A stretch of 64,000 bases of DNA from MVRV01 sp964469905 (GTDB lineage Bacteria; Desulfobacterota; Syntrophia; Syntrophales; Smithellaceae). Position 1 is the stretch's first letter, and every line of letters starts with the position of its first letter. The notes below the pieces were generated by a model, which did not search any database, was not told where the DNA came from, and saw only the letters and a list, made by a program, of their open reading frames with translations. A program made the translations under genes and the position numbers. Of the stretch, positions 45,005 through 54,014 are shown in pieces. The stretch covers positions 9,910 to 73,909 of the forward strand of contig CAYXZW010000009.1 of NCBI GenBank assembly GCA_964469905.1, in the 5' to 3' direction.

Positions 45005-46449
45005 TTTCATCCACTGAAAAAAAACGAATAGTTCTTGTTCACCCCCGTGGTTTTAACTGGTTTCCCGGAAAAACAGATATTACGGACATCGCCAATCGGA
45101 TGGTACCGCAGGGACTGCTTTCTATCGCAGCCTATCTGGAAAAGAAAGGTCACGAAGTATTTGTTTACGATTGCCTCGGCCCCCAGGCGCCGGTTGATTT
45201 AAACAAGCAAGTTACGGCAATTCTGGCCTGCGAACCGCAGATAGTAGGTTTTTCAGCAACCACTTCTTCTTTTCCTGATGCTGCCGATCTCGCGCAAAAA
45301 ATCAAAAAGCATGACTCACATATCGTAACTGTCTGCGGCGGTGTTCACGTATCAGCGCTGGAAGGAAGGCTGCTTAATGAATATACGTCATTTGATTATC
45401 TTGTTTCCGGGGAAGGTGAACTCACTATGACGGAGCTGGCCGCAGGACTTGATTCTGCGGAAATTAAAGGGCTCATCTGGCGCAACGGAACGAAAGTTAT
45501 TACCAATGAACCGCGCCCGCAAATTGCCGATCTCGATTCGCTGCCTTTTCCGGCCTACGAAAAACTGGCCGGGTTCCCTGAAGACTACCATTTGCCCCTG
45601 TTCAGTTATGTAAATACGCCCGGCTCAACGATGATTACCTCGCGGGGTTGCATGTTCCAGTGTTCTTATTGCGACCGTTCCGTTTTCAAAAAAGGGTTTC
45701 GCTATAATTCGGCAACTTACATCTATGAACACATGAAACATTTGCGGACGAAATTCGGTGTGCGGCACATCAATATTTATGACGATTTATTTACCGCCAA
45801 CCGTACGCGCATTGTGGAGCTTTGCGATAAACTCACCCGCTTTCCGCTGGGGATTAATTTTAACTGCGCCGTGCGGGTCGGTTATACTGACAACGATCTT
45901 CTCCGGATGCTCAAAGATGCCGGCTGCCTGATGGTTTCGCTGGGAATTGAATCCGCCGATCCGCAAATGCTTAACCGTCACAAATCCGGTGTTTCGCTCG
46001 CTGATGTGCGCGATACCGTGCGGCGCATTCAGGCGGCGGGCCTGCGCGCCAAAGGACTATTCATGATGGGCCTGCCCGGAGAAACTGAAGAATCCATCTC
46101 CCGGACTTCGGACTTCATTATTTCGCTGGGGCTCGACGATATGAATATGGCCAAGTTCACGCCTTTTCCCGGCGCGCCGCTCTGGGGGATAATTCGGGAA
46201 GAAGGAACGTTTAACGAGGACTGGCGGCTGATGAATTGCCTGAATTTTGTTTTTGTGCCCAAGGGGATTGAATCAAAAGAAAGACTAGATCAACTTTACA
46301 ATGAGCATGTGAAGCGCTTTTATTCCGATTGGGGCTGGCGTAAAATATTCCGCAAACGTATCTGGCAGCACCGCCGCAGCCTCTTATATCTTCTGCGTCA
46401 CCTTCCGTCTTTCTGGTCGGCGAAGAATCAGTTTGAACCGGAGAAATAA
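45001..46449 (+). CDS. B12-binding-domain radical SAM protein
   Basis: A 482-residue protein. Residues ~1-180 are a cobalamin-binding-like domain (PQGLLSIAAYLEKKGHEVFV, then VCGGVHVSALEGRLL). The cluster motif is C217-C221-C224 in GCMFQCSYCDRS, and the TIM-barrel part continues (GIESADPQMLNRHKSG, then GLPGETEESISRT). The ATG at 45001 overlaps the previous stop; an upstream frame to 44869 lies inside that gene. It is the last gene of the second half-cluster and a paralogue in type of the protein at 14823. Possible roles are C-methylation or radical coupling of the polyene or its lipid carrier. Confidence 0.92.
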   Translation: MISSTEKKRIVLVHPRGFNWFPGKTDITDIANRMVPQGLLSIAAYLEKKGHEVFVYDCLGPQAPVDLNKQVTAILACEPQIVGFSATTSSFPDAADLAQKIKKHDSHIVTVCGGVHVSALEGRLLNEYTSFDYLVSGEGELTMTELAAGLDSAEIKGLIWRNGTKVITNEPRPQIADLDSLPFPAYEKLAGFPEDYHLPLFSYVNTPGSTMITSRGCMFQCSYCDRSVFKKGFRYNSATYIYEHMKHLRTKFGVRHINIYDDLFTANRTRIVELCDKLTRFPLGINFNCAVRVGYTDNDLLRMLKDAGCLMVSLGIESADPQMLNRHKSGVSLADVRDTVRRIQAAGLRAKGLFMMGLPGETEESISRTSDFIISLGLDDMNMAKFTPFPGAPLWGIIREEGTFNEDWRLMNCLNFVFVPKGIESKERLDQLYNEHVKRFYSDWGWRKIFRKRIWQHRRSLLYLLRHLPSFWSAKNQFEPEK

Positions 46450-46473
46450 ACTGCGTTAACATTCCCATGAAAG

Positions 46474-47514
46474 ATGCTGTGTATGAACGACAAGGAACAG
46501 ATCATAGAAACATTGAAGAAAAATCTGGAAATTGCCCAGAAATTTTTCGAGATTGAAGCCAGTGTTTTATCCATTTTGAACTTCAAGGATTTTCTGGAAA
46601 AACTTTTGACGGAAATCCAGAGTAAACGGGACATTCCCTATGTGTGGATTTCGCTGATCGACAGCAATGACGTAGCCGACATGATTCTTAAATCAGCGTC
46701 GTCGGATATACTCAAGGAACGCACTAACCTTATTACTCGGGAGGCGTTTTCGGTGATTACCCGTGATACCACAGATCCTATTCTGGTGAACAATAATTTG
46801 CGGGCTTACCAGGTACTTATCCCCCCGCAGTATAAAGACAGCATAAGGTCGTTGGCCATTGCTCCACTGACTCTGGATGGAGAAATTATCGGAAGCATTA
46901 ATCACGGCGACAATTCTGATTCCCGCTACAAACCGGAAATGGATACAACCCTGCTCAAACAGCTGGCCACGATTGTTTCTATCTGTCTGTCCAATGTCAT
47001 GGCTCATGAAAAACTGAACATTTTAGCATCGAGAGATCCCCTCACGGAATTAATTAACCGCCGGGTATTGGAGCAGATACTCAAAAGAGAATTTGAACGG
47101 GCCGTTCGATATAACACTCCGCTGACTTTAGTATTCATCGATGTAGATGATTTCAAGATGGTGAACGACCAGTATGGTCATAAAGCCGGAGACTATGTTC
47201 TGAAGTACATAGCCCAGAATTTGTTGCGCATGACCCGGGGTAGTGATGTGGTGGCAAGATTCGCCGGCGATGAGTTTATTCTTGTTCTTCCCGGCACCCC
47301 CCTGAATAATGCGTCTGAGTTAGCCTACCGGATGAAATCTTTTTTTATCAATAATCCTTTGGATTTTGAAGGTAGCACCATTGCTGTTTCTATAAGTTTT
47401 GGTATATCCTGCGTAGAAAATGGGATTGACGACGTAAGTGCACTTCTGAAAAAAGCAGACGCCATGCTTTACAGAGCCAAAGAACATAAGAGCACTCAAC
47501 GCTCCCCTTTATAG
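46474..47514 (+). CDS. GAF-GGDEF protein (probable diguanylate cyclase)
   Basis: A 346-residue soluble protein. Residues ~25-175 look like a GAF-type sensor (IPYVWISLIDSNDVADMILK, SLAIAPLTLDGEIIGSINHG). Residues ~180-345 are a GGDEF domain with the active-site motif AGDEF in RFAGDEFILVLPG and an RxxD inhibitory site (RGSD) five residues before it. Ala in the first position is compatible with activity. It would make cyclic-di-GMP, opposing the HD-GYP regulator. The start could also be the ATG at 46483. It follows the radical SAM gene by 24 bp and may be co-transcribed. Confidence 0.92.
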   Translation: MLCMNDKEQIIETLKKNLEIAQKFFEIEASVLSILNFKDFLEKLLTEIQSKRDIPYVWISLIDSNDVADMILKSASSDILKERTNLITREAFSVITRDTTDPILVNNNLRAYQVLIPPQYKDSIRSLAIAPLTLDGEIIGSINHGDNSDSRYKPEMDTTLLKQLATIVSICLSNVMAHEKLNILASRDPLTELINRRVLEQILKREFERAVRYNTPLTLVFIDVDDFKMVNDQYGHKAGDYVLKYIAQNLLRMTRGSDVVARFAGDEFILVLPGTPLNNASELAYRMKSFFINNPLDFEGSTIAVSISFGISCVENGIDDVSALLKKADAMLYRAKEHKSTQRSPL

Positions 47515-47556
47515 TGCGCTTATATTATTTAATGGCGTTGCTTAATCTGTTCCAGC

Positions 47557-49371
47557 CTACTGCTTTTTGCTTTTGGCTTTTTTCCCTTTTGGAGCTGGTT
47601 TCGTTGCTTTTTCTTTCTGTTCGTCGGGCAGGGCAGGAGTGTTCACTGCCTCTTGCTTCTTTACTTTGTCCAAGGGCAGAAAAATCTCTTTCTTTCTATC
47701 TGCATCCTGCTTTGCTTCCGGTATAGATTCTTTTAAAATCTTTTCATACATTTCTATTTCAGAAAATCTATTTGGTTCCGGCAAGTTTATTTCTTGCGGT
47801 TTATCCATCGCCGGATGAGTAATTTTAACTTTTACCAATTGATAATTTACATCATTTTTGTCACTGTCCTGAAATAGCTTGGCTTTGGCAACACCACTTC
47901 CCACCTTGCCTCCACCCCTGACCAGAGAAGGCAGAGACCCAATTAATTTAAATATAGACTGTGTCTTGTAACTTACACTGACATTTTCAGCAATCTTGAA
48001 GGTGCCTTCGCCATGCAGGAATTGCTTAGTCTTTCTTAAATCATCGGCTTTACTGCGATCCGAATATTTTAAAGATGTTTCGATTTTATAACCTGCGTGT
48101 TTTAATGTCATGGGAAATAAATATTTATCGGCATCCGGGTGACCCAATTCAATTTCTATTTTCTCATCCGGAAGAATAAAAGACTTTTGCTGAAGAACAT
48201 TAAATCTGTTGACAAAATCTTTAAGAATAGAAACCGTCTGCTTAAGGTAGTCCAGCGTCGCCTCTGCTATTTCATAATTTAATTCTGCATTCAGCTTATC
48301 AATTTTTCTTCGATTAGCCGCATCGATCCCGGCAACCTTTGCCGCATGATCCGCCTTTCTTTGATCGTATTCTGTTGTTGTTTCAAAATCACCCTTAGGC
48401 GCGGGATCCGGGGGAAATTGAGGCACGGTTAACTCAATTTGTTTGCCAAATACATTGTTCAGATTATCCTTGTTTTTCTCGTATTGAATATCCAGTTGCC
48501 GGCTGATGTTGGCAATCTCTGATTTAATATTTTTTGACTCCTCAATGATCTGCTTGATGGAAAGGCTTTCATCAACAGTTACCCATTCCTGTTTTTTCAA
48601 ATTTGCTTTTCTGGCAAGTTCACTCAGCCGTTGATCATTTTCCAATTGTGCTCTTTTTATTCTATCGCTTTCCCTGGCTATAGCTTCGGATTCCTCTCTG
48701 CGTTTCTTTTCTTGCTCCGCTATTTCTTTATTAATCCGTTCCTGTAGTTCTTTTTCTTTGTTCAACCGTTCAATTTGAACCTTATTGAGTTCGCCTTTTG
48801 CCTTCAGAGCTTGTTCTTCCCGAAAAATCCTCTGCTTTTGGCGTTCCTGTTCAATGGCAATCACCTGAGTGTTAAGCTGATCAAGCCTTTTTATGTCATC
48901 TTTTTTTAAACTTTCTAATTCTTTTTCCAGAGCTGCTCTCTTTTTTACTTCTTCCTCCAATCTTCTCATTGTTGCTGTTTCTTTGGCCAGATTTTCAATT
49001 TGCTTATCCAGAATGTTTGTGTCCACAGTAACAATGACTTTTGCTTTAATATATATATTTTTGTTTTCATCAATTCTGGGGGATATATCACGCGCCTTGA
49101 CTTTCGCAATGCCGGCCGTCATTGCCGTCACCTTATCTTCAGATAATTGCAGATTGGTTACAACGGTAGTTGAAGAGATGTATACGCCTGCTTCTTCCAG
49201 AGCCAGTCGCATAGCTCTTTCTATGAGATACTTTTCTTTTGCTTCCTGGGATTGGTCTTTCCCGACGACATCTTCCACTTCATGGGTAAATTCTTTAATT
49301 TCGGCTGACCCAAACGCTGGAAATAATAGAATAAATAAAAGGGAAACAAAAAAGATTTTTCTTAAAACCAT
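47557..49371 (-). CDS. Periplasmic coiled-coil protein of unknown function
   Basis: A 604-residue protein with a clear signal peptide (MVLRKIFFVSLLFILLFPAF, cleavage after GSA). Residues ~25-115 (LALEEAGVYISSTTVVTNLQ, then NIYIKAKVIVTVD) resemble the LPP20/FlgT N-terminal domain. A long charged coiled coil then covers about 120-330. The C-terminal part is globular with a Lys-rich tail. It may be an envelope or flagellar/secretion accessory protein; I do not recognise a named family. It is monocistronic and convergent with the diguanylate cyclase gene. Confidence 0.8.
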   Translation of the reverse strand: MVLRKIFFVSLLFILLFPAFGSAEIKEFTHEVEDVVGKDQSQEAKEKYLIERAMRLALEEAGVYISSTTVVTNLQLSEDKVTAMTAGIAKVKARDISPRIDENKNIYIKAKVIVTVDTNILDKQIENLAKETATMRRLEEEVKKRAALEKELESLKKDDIKRLDQLNTQVIAIEQERQKQRIFREEQALKAKGELNKVQIERLNKEKELQERINKEIAEQEKKRREESEAIARESDRIKRAQLENDQRLSELARKANLKKQEWVTVDESLSIKQIIEESKNIKSEIANISRQLDIQYEKNKDNLNNVFGKQIELTVPQFPPDPAPKGDFETTTEYDQRKADHAAKVAGIDAANRRKIDKLNAELNYEIAEATLDYLKQTVSILKDFVNRFNVLQQKSFILPDEKIEIELGHPDADKYLFPMTLKHAGYKIETSLKYSDRSKADDLRKTKQFLHGEGTFKIAENVSVSYKTQSIFKLIGSLPSLVRGGGKVGSGVAKAKLFQDSDKNDVNYQLVKVKITHPAMDKPQEINLPEPNRFSEIEMYEKILKESIPEAKQDADRKKEIFLPLDKVKKQEAVNTPALPDEQKEKATKPAPKGKKAKSKKQ

Positions 49372-49658
49372 TATTCTTCTCTTTTCTTCTGACGAAATAT
49401 TTCCTTCATCGCTGGAAAAATCATAGATAAATTATTCACATATGTCAATATTTATGTCCGGGGCGCACTTTCCCGACACTCGTACTTCCCGTTAAGTTAG
49501 AGTTTTGCTATTGATTATTTACGGTTGAAATAATGCATGGCCGGGCTGATTGGGAAAAACAACCACACAAAATGACTGTGCTCGTTGTACATTATGTTTT
49601 GAATGTTATATCCGGCATAGATCAGACAGTATGGTCATGACCACTTTGTGCGCAGTGA

Positions 49659-50351
49659 TTATTGACGGGAGCCGAATATCGCCCTGCCAATGCGGACAAT
49701 GGTGGCGCCTTCTTCAATGGCTACTTCGAAATCATCCGTCATGCCCATGGACAGCTCTTCCATTTGAATACCGGTAATCTCTGCACGAACAATATTGTTA
49801 CGCAGACTTCGCAATGCCTGAAAATAAGGCCGCGATGTTTCGGGATTGTCGGAATAGGGCGCCATCGTCATCAGACCACGCACGGAAAGATTCGTCAGCG
49901 GCGCGATGCTTTTAATTAACTCCAGTGCATCAGCTGCGGAAACACCGTTCTTCGTTTGTTCTCCGCTGACATTAACCTCGACCAGAATGTTCATTTTGCG
50001 TTGGGCGGTTTGGGCCCGTCGATCGAGTTCGTACGCCAGTTCGCGACGGTCAACGGAATGAATATAATCAAACAGCCGCACGGCATATTTTGCTTTGTTG
50101 GTTTGCAGATGGCCGATCATATGCAATTGGGCACGACCATTGAGCAAGTCATATTTTTCCCTTGCTTCCTGGACATAATTTTCCCCCAGCATGTGGATGC
50201 CCGCATCCACGGCTTGTAAAATCTGCTCTTCAGGGACTGTTTTAGTTACCGCCATCAGTTTTACGGAATGCGGATCACGCCCGCAATGCGCGCAGGCAAT
50301 GGCGATCCGCTGCCTGATTCTAGTAATATTTACATCAATATCTCCGGCCAT
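49659..50351 (-). CDS. yggS: YggS family PLP-binding protein
   Basis: A 230-residue PLP-binding protein of the YggS/PROSC family, involved in pyridoxal-phosphate homeostasis. The PLP-binding Lys region is LMAVTKTV, and GENYVQEAREKY, LHMIGHLQTNKAKYA and LSMGMTDDFEVAIEEGATIVR are diagnostic. The start at 50351 lies six bases after the maf stop, so the two form an operon. Confidence 0.96.
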   Translation of the reverse strand: MAGDIDVNITRIRQRIAIACAHCGRDPHSVKLMAVTKTVPEEQILQAVDAGIHMLGENYVQEAREKYDLLNGRAQLHMIGHLQTNKAKYAVRLFDYIHSVDRRELAYELDRRAQTAQRKMNILVEVNVSGEQTKNGVSAADALELIKSIAPLTNLSVRGLMTMAPYSDNPETSRPYFQALRSLRNNIVRAEITGIQMEELSMGMTDDFEVAIEEGATIVRIGRAIFGSRQ

Positions 50352-50357
50352 AAATGA

Positions 50358-50951
50358 TTACCTGAAATTTATTGCTCCCATTTTTTTTAGTTCCTCCAAT
50401 ACTTCGCAAAGCGGCAGACCGATTACATTAGTATAAGAGCCTCGAATAGACTGAATGAAGTATGCTCCCCTTCCCTGCACGGCATAGCCGCCGGCTTTAT
50501 CATACGGTTCATCACAAGAGATGTACCACTCCATCTCTTCGGCACTGATTTGTTTAAACTGCACTGCCGACCGGATAACTTTCGTTTTTCTAGATCGGGA
50601 AGCCGTGTGGCTGAGAGTAAAGCCGGTGAAGACATTATGCTCTCTACCGCTGAGTCGCTCCAGCATTTGCCGGGCCTGCGTTTTGTTTTTTGGCTTGCCT
50701 AAAATCAAACCGTCAATAACAACTATTGTATCGGCACCCAGCACCCAGGACTCAGGATATTTCCGAGCGACAGCAAGGGCTTTATCCCGCGCCAGTCTTT
50801 GAACATGCTCCCGCGGACTTTCTCCTTCACAGTAGTCTTCGTTGACATGAGCGGGTATGGTTTTAAACTTTAATCCCACCGATCGCAACAATTCCTGTCT
50901 GCGGGGTGATGCGGACGCTAAAATAAAGGGGCTGGAAATTTCTATCGGCAT
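50358..50951 (-). CDS. maf: Maf-like nucleoside triphosphate pyrophosphatase
   Basis: A 197-residue Maf protein, hydrolysing non-canonical or modified nucleoside triphosphates. The signature ILASASPRRQELLRSVG is at the N-terminus, and WVLGADTIVVIDG and KPNKTQARQMLERLSGREH complete the active-site region, with DKAGGYAVQGRGAYFIQSI near the end. It is upstream of yggS in the same operon. Confidence 0.96.
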   Translation of the reverse strand: MPIEISSPFILASASPRRQELLRSVGLKFKTIPAHVNEDYCEGESPREHVQRLARDKALAVARKYPESWVLGADTIVVIDGLILGKPKNKTQARQMLERLSGREHNVFTGFTLSHTASRSRKTKVIRSAVQFKQISAEEMEWYISCDEPYDKAGGYAVQGRGAYFIQSIRGSYTNVIGLPLCEVLEELKKMGAINFR

Positions 50952-51081
50952 GACAATTATCCTTGAATTTCTGATTATTTGTTTCTATTTCAAAGTTAGA
51001 ACTTTCTGTCAATTGTAAATTATGATTGATTCTTGATGAAATTTAAAGTTAGTATAGAGCCACTACATGACCGAGGTTAAA

Positions 51082-51378
51082 ATGAAAAAGGTTGCTTTTA
51101 TATTTGTTTGTTTTTTATTTTTCTTGACGCTTTCCGCTGCGGCTTTTGCAGCAGAGAGAACAATCCAGTTGACTGTTCCCGGTTGTGCGTCTTGAAACTC
51201 CAATGCCCGGATAGGTGCTATCCTGAAAAAAATTAAGGGAGTTAAAAAGTACGAAAATAAGGGACATGACCTGTTGGTCGTTACCTTTGATGACGAAAAG
51301 ACCACCATCGGCTTGATTATCAGTGAACTCAAAAAAGGAAAATTCGCGATCACCGGCGAACCAATTTATTTAAAATGA
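51082..51378 (+). CDS. Secreted HMA-domain protein with an in-frame TGA (probable selenoprotein)
   Basis: A 98-codon gene with one internal TGA at codon 38 (51193-51195) and a TGA stop at 51376-51378. Codons 1-23 are a signal peptide (MKKVAFIFVCFLFFLTLSAA, AFA). The following VPGCAS-TGA-NSNARIGAIL matches the metal-binding loop of heavy-metal-associated domains, with the TGA at the second Cys of CxxC, giving a CxxU motif. The frame continues well beyond it (GVKKYENKGHDLLVVTFDDE), ending LKKGKFAITGEPIYLK. GGATAG-GTG-CTATCC at 51209-51223 is a hairpin placed like a bacterial SECIS. The ATG at 51082 follows GAGG. Known MerP-type selenoproteins have this motif. Reading it as a nonsense mutant is the alternative. 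Confidence 0.75.
51209..51223 (+). promoter_or_regulatory. bSECIS-like hairpin after the in-frame TGA
   Basis: GGATAG pairs perfectly with CTATCC around a GTG loop. The loop begins 19 bases after the TGA at 51193-51195, within the range reported for bacterial SECIS elements, and the loop has G as its first base and U as its second. Confidence 0.6.
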
Positions 51379-51407
51379 AACGCTGAGGGGAAAAGCATGG
51401 TTGCACT

Positions 51408-52484
51408 TTAAAGGTATTTTTTGAGTTTTTTGGCCTCCAGAATATCAACTACTTTTTTAACATCCTGAGAATTTCCCTTCTGGCAGATCAGCAGAGCGTC
51501 TTCCGTTTCCACAACAATCAAATCTTTTACACCGGCCAGAGCAACCAGCTTTTTCGGACTGTAGACCAGAGAACCGCTGCTATCAGCGGAAATCACATTA
51601 CTGCCGCCGATAAAGGCATTGCCGTTTTCATCTTTGGCCGATATATCCCATAGGGCATCCCAACTGCCCACATCACTCCAGCCAAAATCTCCTTGAACGA
51701 CAAAAATATTATCTGCTTTCTCCATAACGCCGTAATCAATGGAAATCGGAACAAGATTTTTATAAATCCGGCGTACTGCCGCTTTTTCTACCGGCAATCC
51801 GAGTGTTTCATTAATAGCGTTCAATCCGGAAGATAAATTCGGCAGCCAGCGGTCAATTGATTTTAAGATGGTGGATGCCCTCCAGACAAACATGCCGCTG
51901 TTCCAATAAAAATTGCCGCTTTTTACAAATTCGCAGGCCTGGGAAAAAGCAGGCTTCTCCCGAATTGATTTTACACGGAAAACATCTTCTGTTGCTCCCT
52001 TTTTTACAGGATCGCCCCGTTCAATATAACCAAAACCCGTTTGCGGACTCGTTGGTTTAATCCCGATAGTAACCAGCGCATCAGTCCCGTCTGCTGTTTG
52101 CGCCGCCGCCTGGATGACTTGCCTGAATTTAACGGGATCGGCAATGGCATGATCGGAAGGCAATACAACCATAATATCATCTCCGGCTTTCTTTTGGATA
52201 TGCAACGCCGCCAGACCTATGCATGGTGCTGTATTTTTGCCTTCCGGCTCAATAATAATGTTGCCGGAAGGGATGTCGGGAAGTTGGTTCATCAGGGCAC
52301 GGGCGTGCTTCTTGCCGGTAACAACCAGAATATTTTCCGGCTTGATCATTGGCAGTATGCGGTCAACAGTTTCCTGAATAATAGTTCGCGAGCTTACGAT
52401 GTCTAACAAGTGTTTCGGTTTCTTCTCTCGACTGCGCGGCCAGAATCTTGTTCCTCTTCCACCAGCCATGATAACAGCATACAT
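51408..52484 (-). CDS. manC: Mannose-1-phosphate guanylyltransferase
   Basis: A 358-residue nucleotidyltransferase making GDP-mannose. The signature MAGGRGTRFWPRSREKKPKHLL is cut to its first part MAGGRGTRFWPRSR, followed by KKPKHLL, then IEPEGKNTAPCIGLAA, VLPSDHAI and FVWRAS. It ends near the left-handed helix domain with no C-terminal mannose-6-phosphate isomerase domain. The ATG at 52484 has AAGGAG seven bases before it; the open frame extends to 52787 through a repeat element and is not real there. Expected in polysaccharide or lipopolysaccharide precursor supply. Confidence 0.95.
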   Translation of the reverse strand: MYAVIMAGGRGTRFWPRSREKKPKHLLDIVSSRTIIQETVDRILPMIKPENILVVTGKKHARALMNQLPDIPSGNIIIEPEGKNTAPCIGLAALHIQKKAGDDIMVVLPSDHAIADPVKFRQVIQAAAQTADGTDALVTIGIKPTSPQTGFGYIERGDPVKKGATEDVFRVKSIREKPAFSQACEFVKSGNFYWNSGMFVWRASTILKSIDRWLPNLSSGLNAINETLGLPVEKAAVRRIYKNLVPISIDYGVMEKADNIFVVQGDFGWSDVGSWDALWDISAKDENGNAFIGGSNVISADSSGSLVYSPKKLVALAGVKDLIVVETEDALLICQKGNSQDVKKVVDILEAKKLKKYL

Positions 52485-52500
52485 AAGGCGCTCCTTGAGC

Positions 52501-52618
52501 GCTGTTGAAAAACACCCATCTGCGGCGTTGCACTGCATTCTCCGCCGTTCAACGTACGCTAATGTACGCCTCACGGCTGAGGCTTTGTGCGCCTTGCATC
52601 TGGATATTTTTGAACAGC
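52501..52618. repeat. Dispersed inverted-repeat element, copy 1
   Basis: GCTGTTGAAAAA at 52501-52512 and TTTTTGAACAGC at 52607-52618 are near-perfect terminal inverted repeats (one mismatch) around ~94 bp. The interior has GTACGCTAA-GTACGCCTC, shared with a second copy at 55644-55811 in reverse orientation. It lies between the manC and rlmI-like genes. Such palindromic elements are typical non-coding repeats (MITE-like). Confidence 0.6.
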
Positions 52619-52696
52619 CTAAAATTTTAATATACGTTTCTTTGTATAATACAATGTAACTTGCAAATTCAAGCAATAAACGATAGGAAATCCTAT

Positions 52697-53887
52697 ATGG
52701 CAACATTAAATTATCCGCAAATAACGTTGAAAAAAGGACGGGAAGCAGCAATATTGCGCGGGCATCCGTGGATGTTTTCCGGAGCAATTGCGGCAGTTAA
52801 CGGAACACCCGGTGCCGGTGACATTGTTTTAGCTAAAGACTCAGCGGGCAAGCCGCTGGCATTGGGTTTCTTCAATCCCCGAACAGACATAGCTTTTCGC
52901 GTATTAACCCGAAACTGCGCTTCAATTATTTCTGCGGATTTCTGGCAGAGACGAGTACAGACTGCCTGCGGACTTCGGAAAAAGATGATACCTCCCGGAA
53001 CAAACGCTTATCGTTTGATTAATGCCGAAGGTGACGGCTTTCCCGGATTGATTGTAGATGTCTATGACTCCACGCTTGTGCTTTCCATTACAACTGCCGG
53101 AATGGAAAAACAGAAAAAATACATTGTTGATGCCCTGGTGTCCCAATTAAAACCGACCGTGATTTATGAACAAAGCCAGGGTCGGTCGCGTATCCTGGAA
53201 GGGCTGGAAAATAATACTTGTTTCCTGCTGGGCGATGATCAATCCGGCATCGTGGAAATAACGGAAAACGGACTTCAGTTTGCGGTTGACTTTATCGGCG
53301 GACAAAAAACAGGATTTTTCCTTGATCAGCGCAGCAACAGGGAAAAGATCGGAGCACTGAGTGGCAATGCCCATGTGTTGAATTGTTTTTCCTACACCGG
53401 AGCTTTTTCTGTTTATTGTGCCGCCGGTGGGGCCAAGCGTGTTGTATCGCTGGATATATCGAAAACCGCCTGTGGAGCTGCCCGGGAAAATTTACAGCGC
53501 AATGGCTATTCCAGTGAAGTGCATCCGGTAATCGAAACAGATGTCTTTGCTTATTTGCGCAATCAGCAGGATAATTTTGATTTGATCATCCTTGATCCTC
53601 CGGCCTTTGCCAAAAACAAAAGAGACGTTGCCCAAGCTGCCCGCGGCTATAAAGAAATCAACTTACAGGCGATGAAAAAACTTGCTCCGGGAGGGATATT
53701 GGCGACATTTTCCTGCTCCAATTTCATCGACGAAGAACTATTCAGCAAGATTATCCTTGGAGCAGCACGGGATGCCGGGATTGATCTTTGCTTGCTGTCC
53801 CGCTTAGAGGCAGGACCGGATCATCCCCTCCTGCCGGGACATCCGGAAGGAAGATATCTTAAAGGATTGCTGCTGGCGGTTTCATAA
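52697..53887 (+). CDS. rlmI: Class I rRNA methyltransferase (RlmI-like, 5-methylcytosine)
   Basis: About 396 residues. The N-terminus is a PUA domain (TLKKGREAAILRGHPWMFSG). The methyltransferase region contains VLNCFSYTGAFSVYCAAGG, LIILDPPAFAKNK and TFSCSNFIDEE, where the Cys and DPPAF are typical of the RlmI family that methylates 23S rRNA cytosine. The ATG at 52697 follows AGGAA; the frame upstream to 52661 is in an intergenic stretch. The symbol is by family resemblance. Confidence 0.9.
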   Translation: MATLNYPQITLKKGREAAILRGHPWMFSGAIAAVNGTPGAGDIVLAKDSAGKPLALGFFNPRTDIAFRVLTRNCASIISADFWQRRVQTACGLRKKMIPPGTNAYRLINAEGDGFPGLIVDVYDSTLVLSITTAGMEKQKKYIVDALVSQLKPTVIYEQSQGRSRILEGLENNTCFLLGDDQSGIVEITENGLQFAVDFIGGQKTGFFLDQRSNREKIGALSGNAHVLNCFSYTGAFSVYCAAGGAKRVVSLDISKTACGAARENLQRNGYSSEVHPVIETDVFAYLRNQQDNFDLIILDPPAFAKNKRDVAQAARGYKEINLQAMKKLAPGGILATFSCSNFIDEELFSKIILGAARDAGIDLCLLSRLEAGPDHPLLPGHPEGRYLKGLLLAVS

Positions 53888-54014
53888 AACCATGTCATCA
53901 CAATATCATCGGTGGCCTGTTATTCTCTCCATCAACGCTGTTAATAAAAACCTTGACGGTTGCTATTTTTTTAGTCAATCTGCAAATATGAATAATGAAT
54001 CAGGGGAAAAAATA

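Noticed and set aside
51063..51353. Antisense 96-codon open frame across the selenoprotein gene
   Set aside because: It lies opposite a gene with a signal peptide and a recognisable HMA fold, and its own product has no family resemblance. It is a shadow.
52485..52787. N-terminal extension of the manC frame
   Set aside because: It crosses the dispersed repeat element and lacks a ribosome-binding site, while the ATG at 52484 has AAGGAG and matches the family start.
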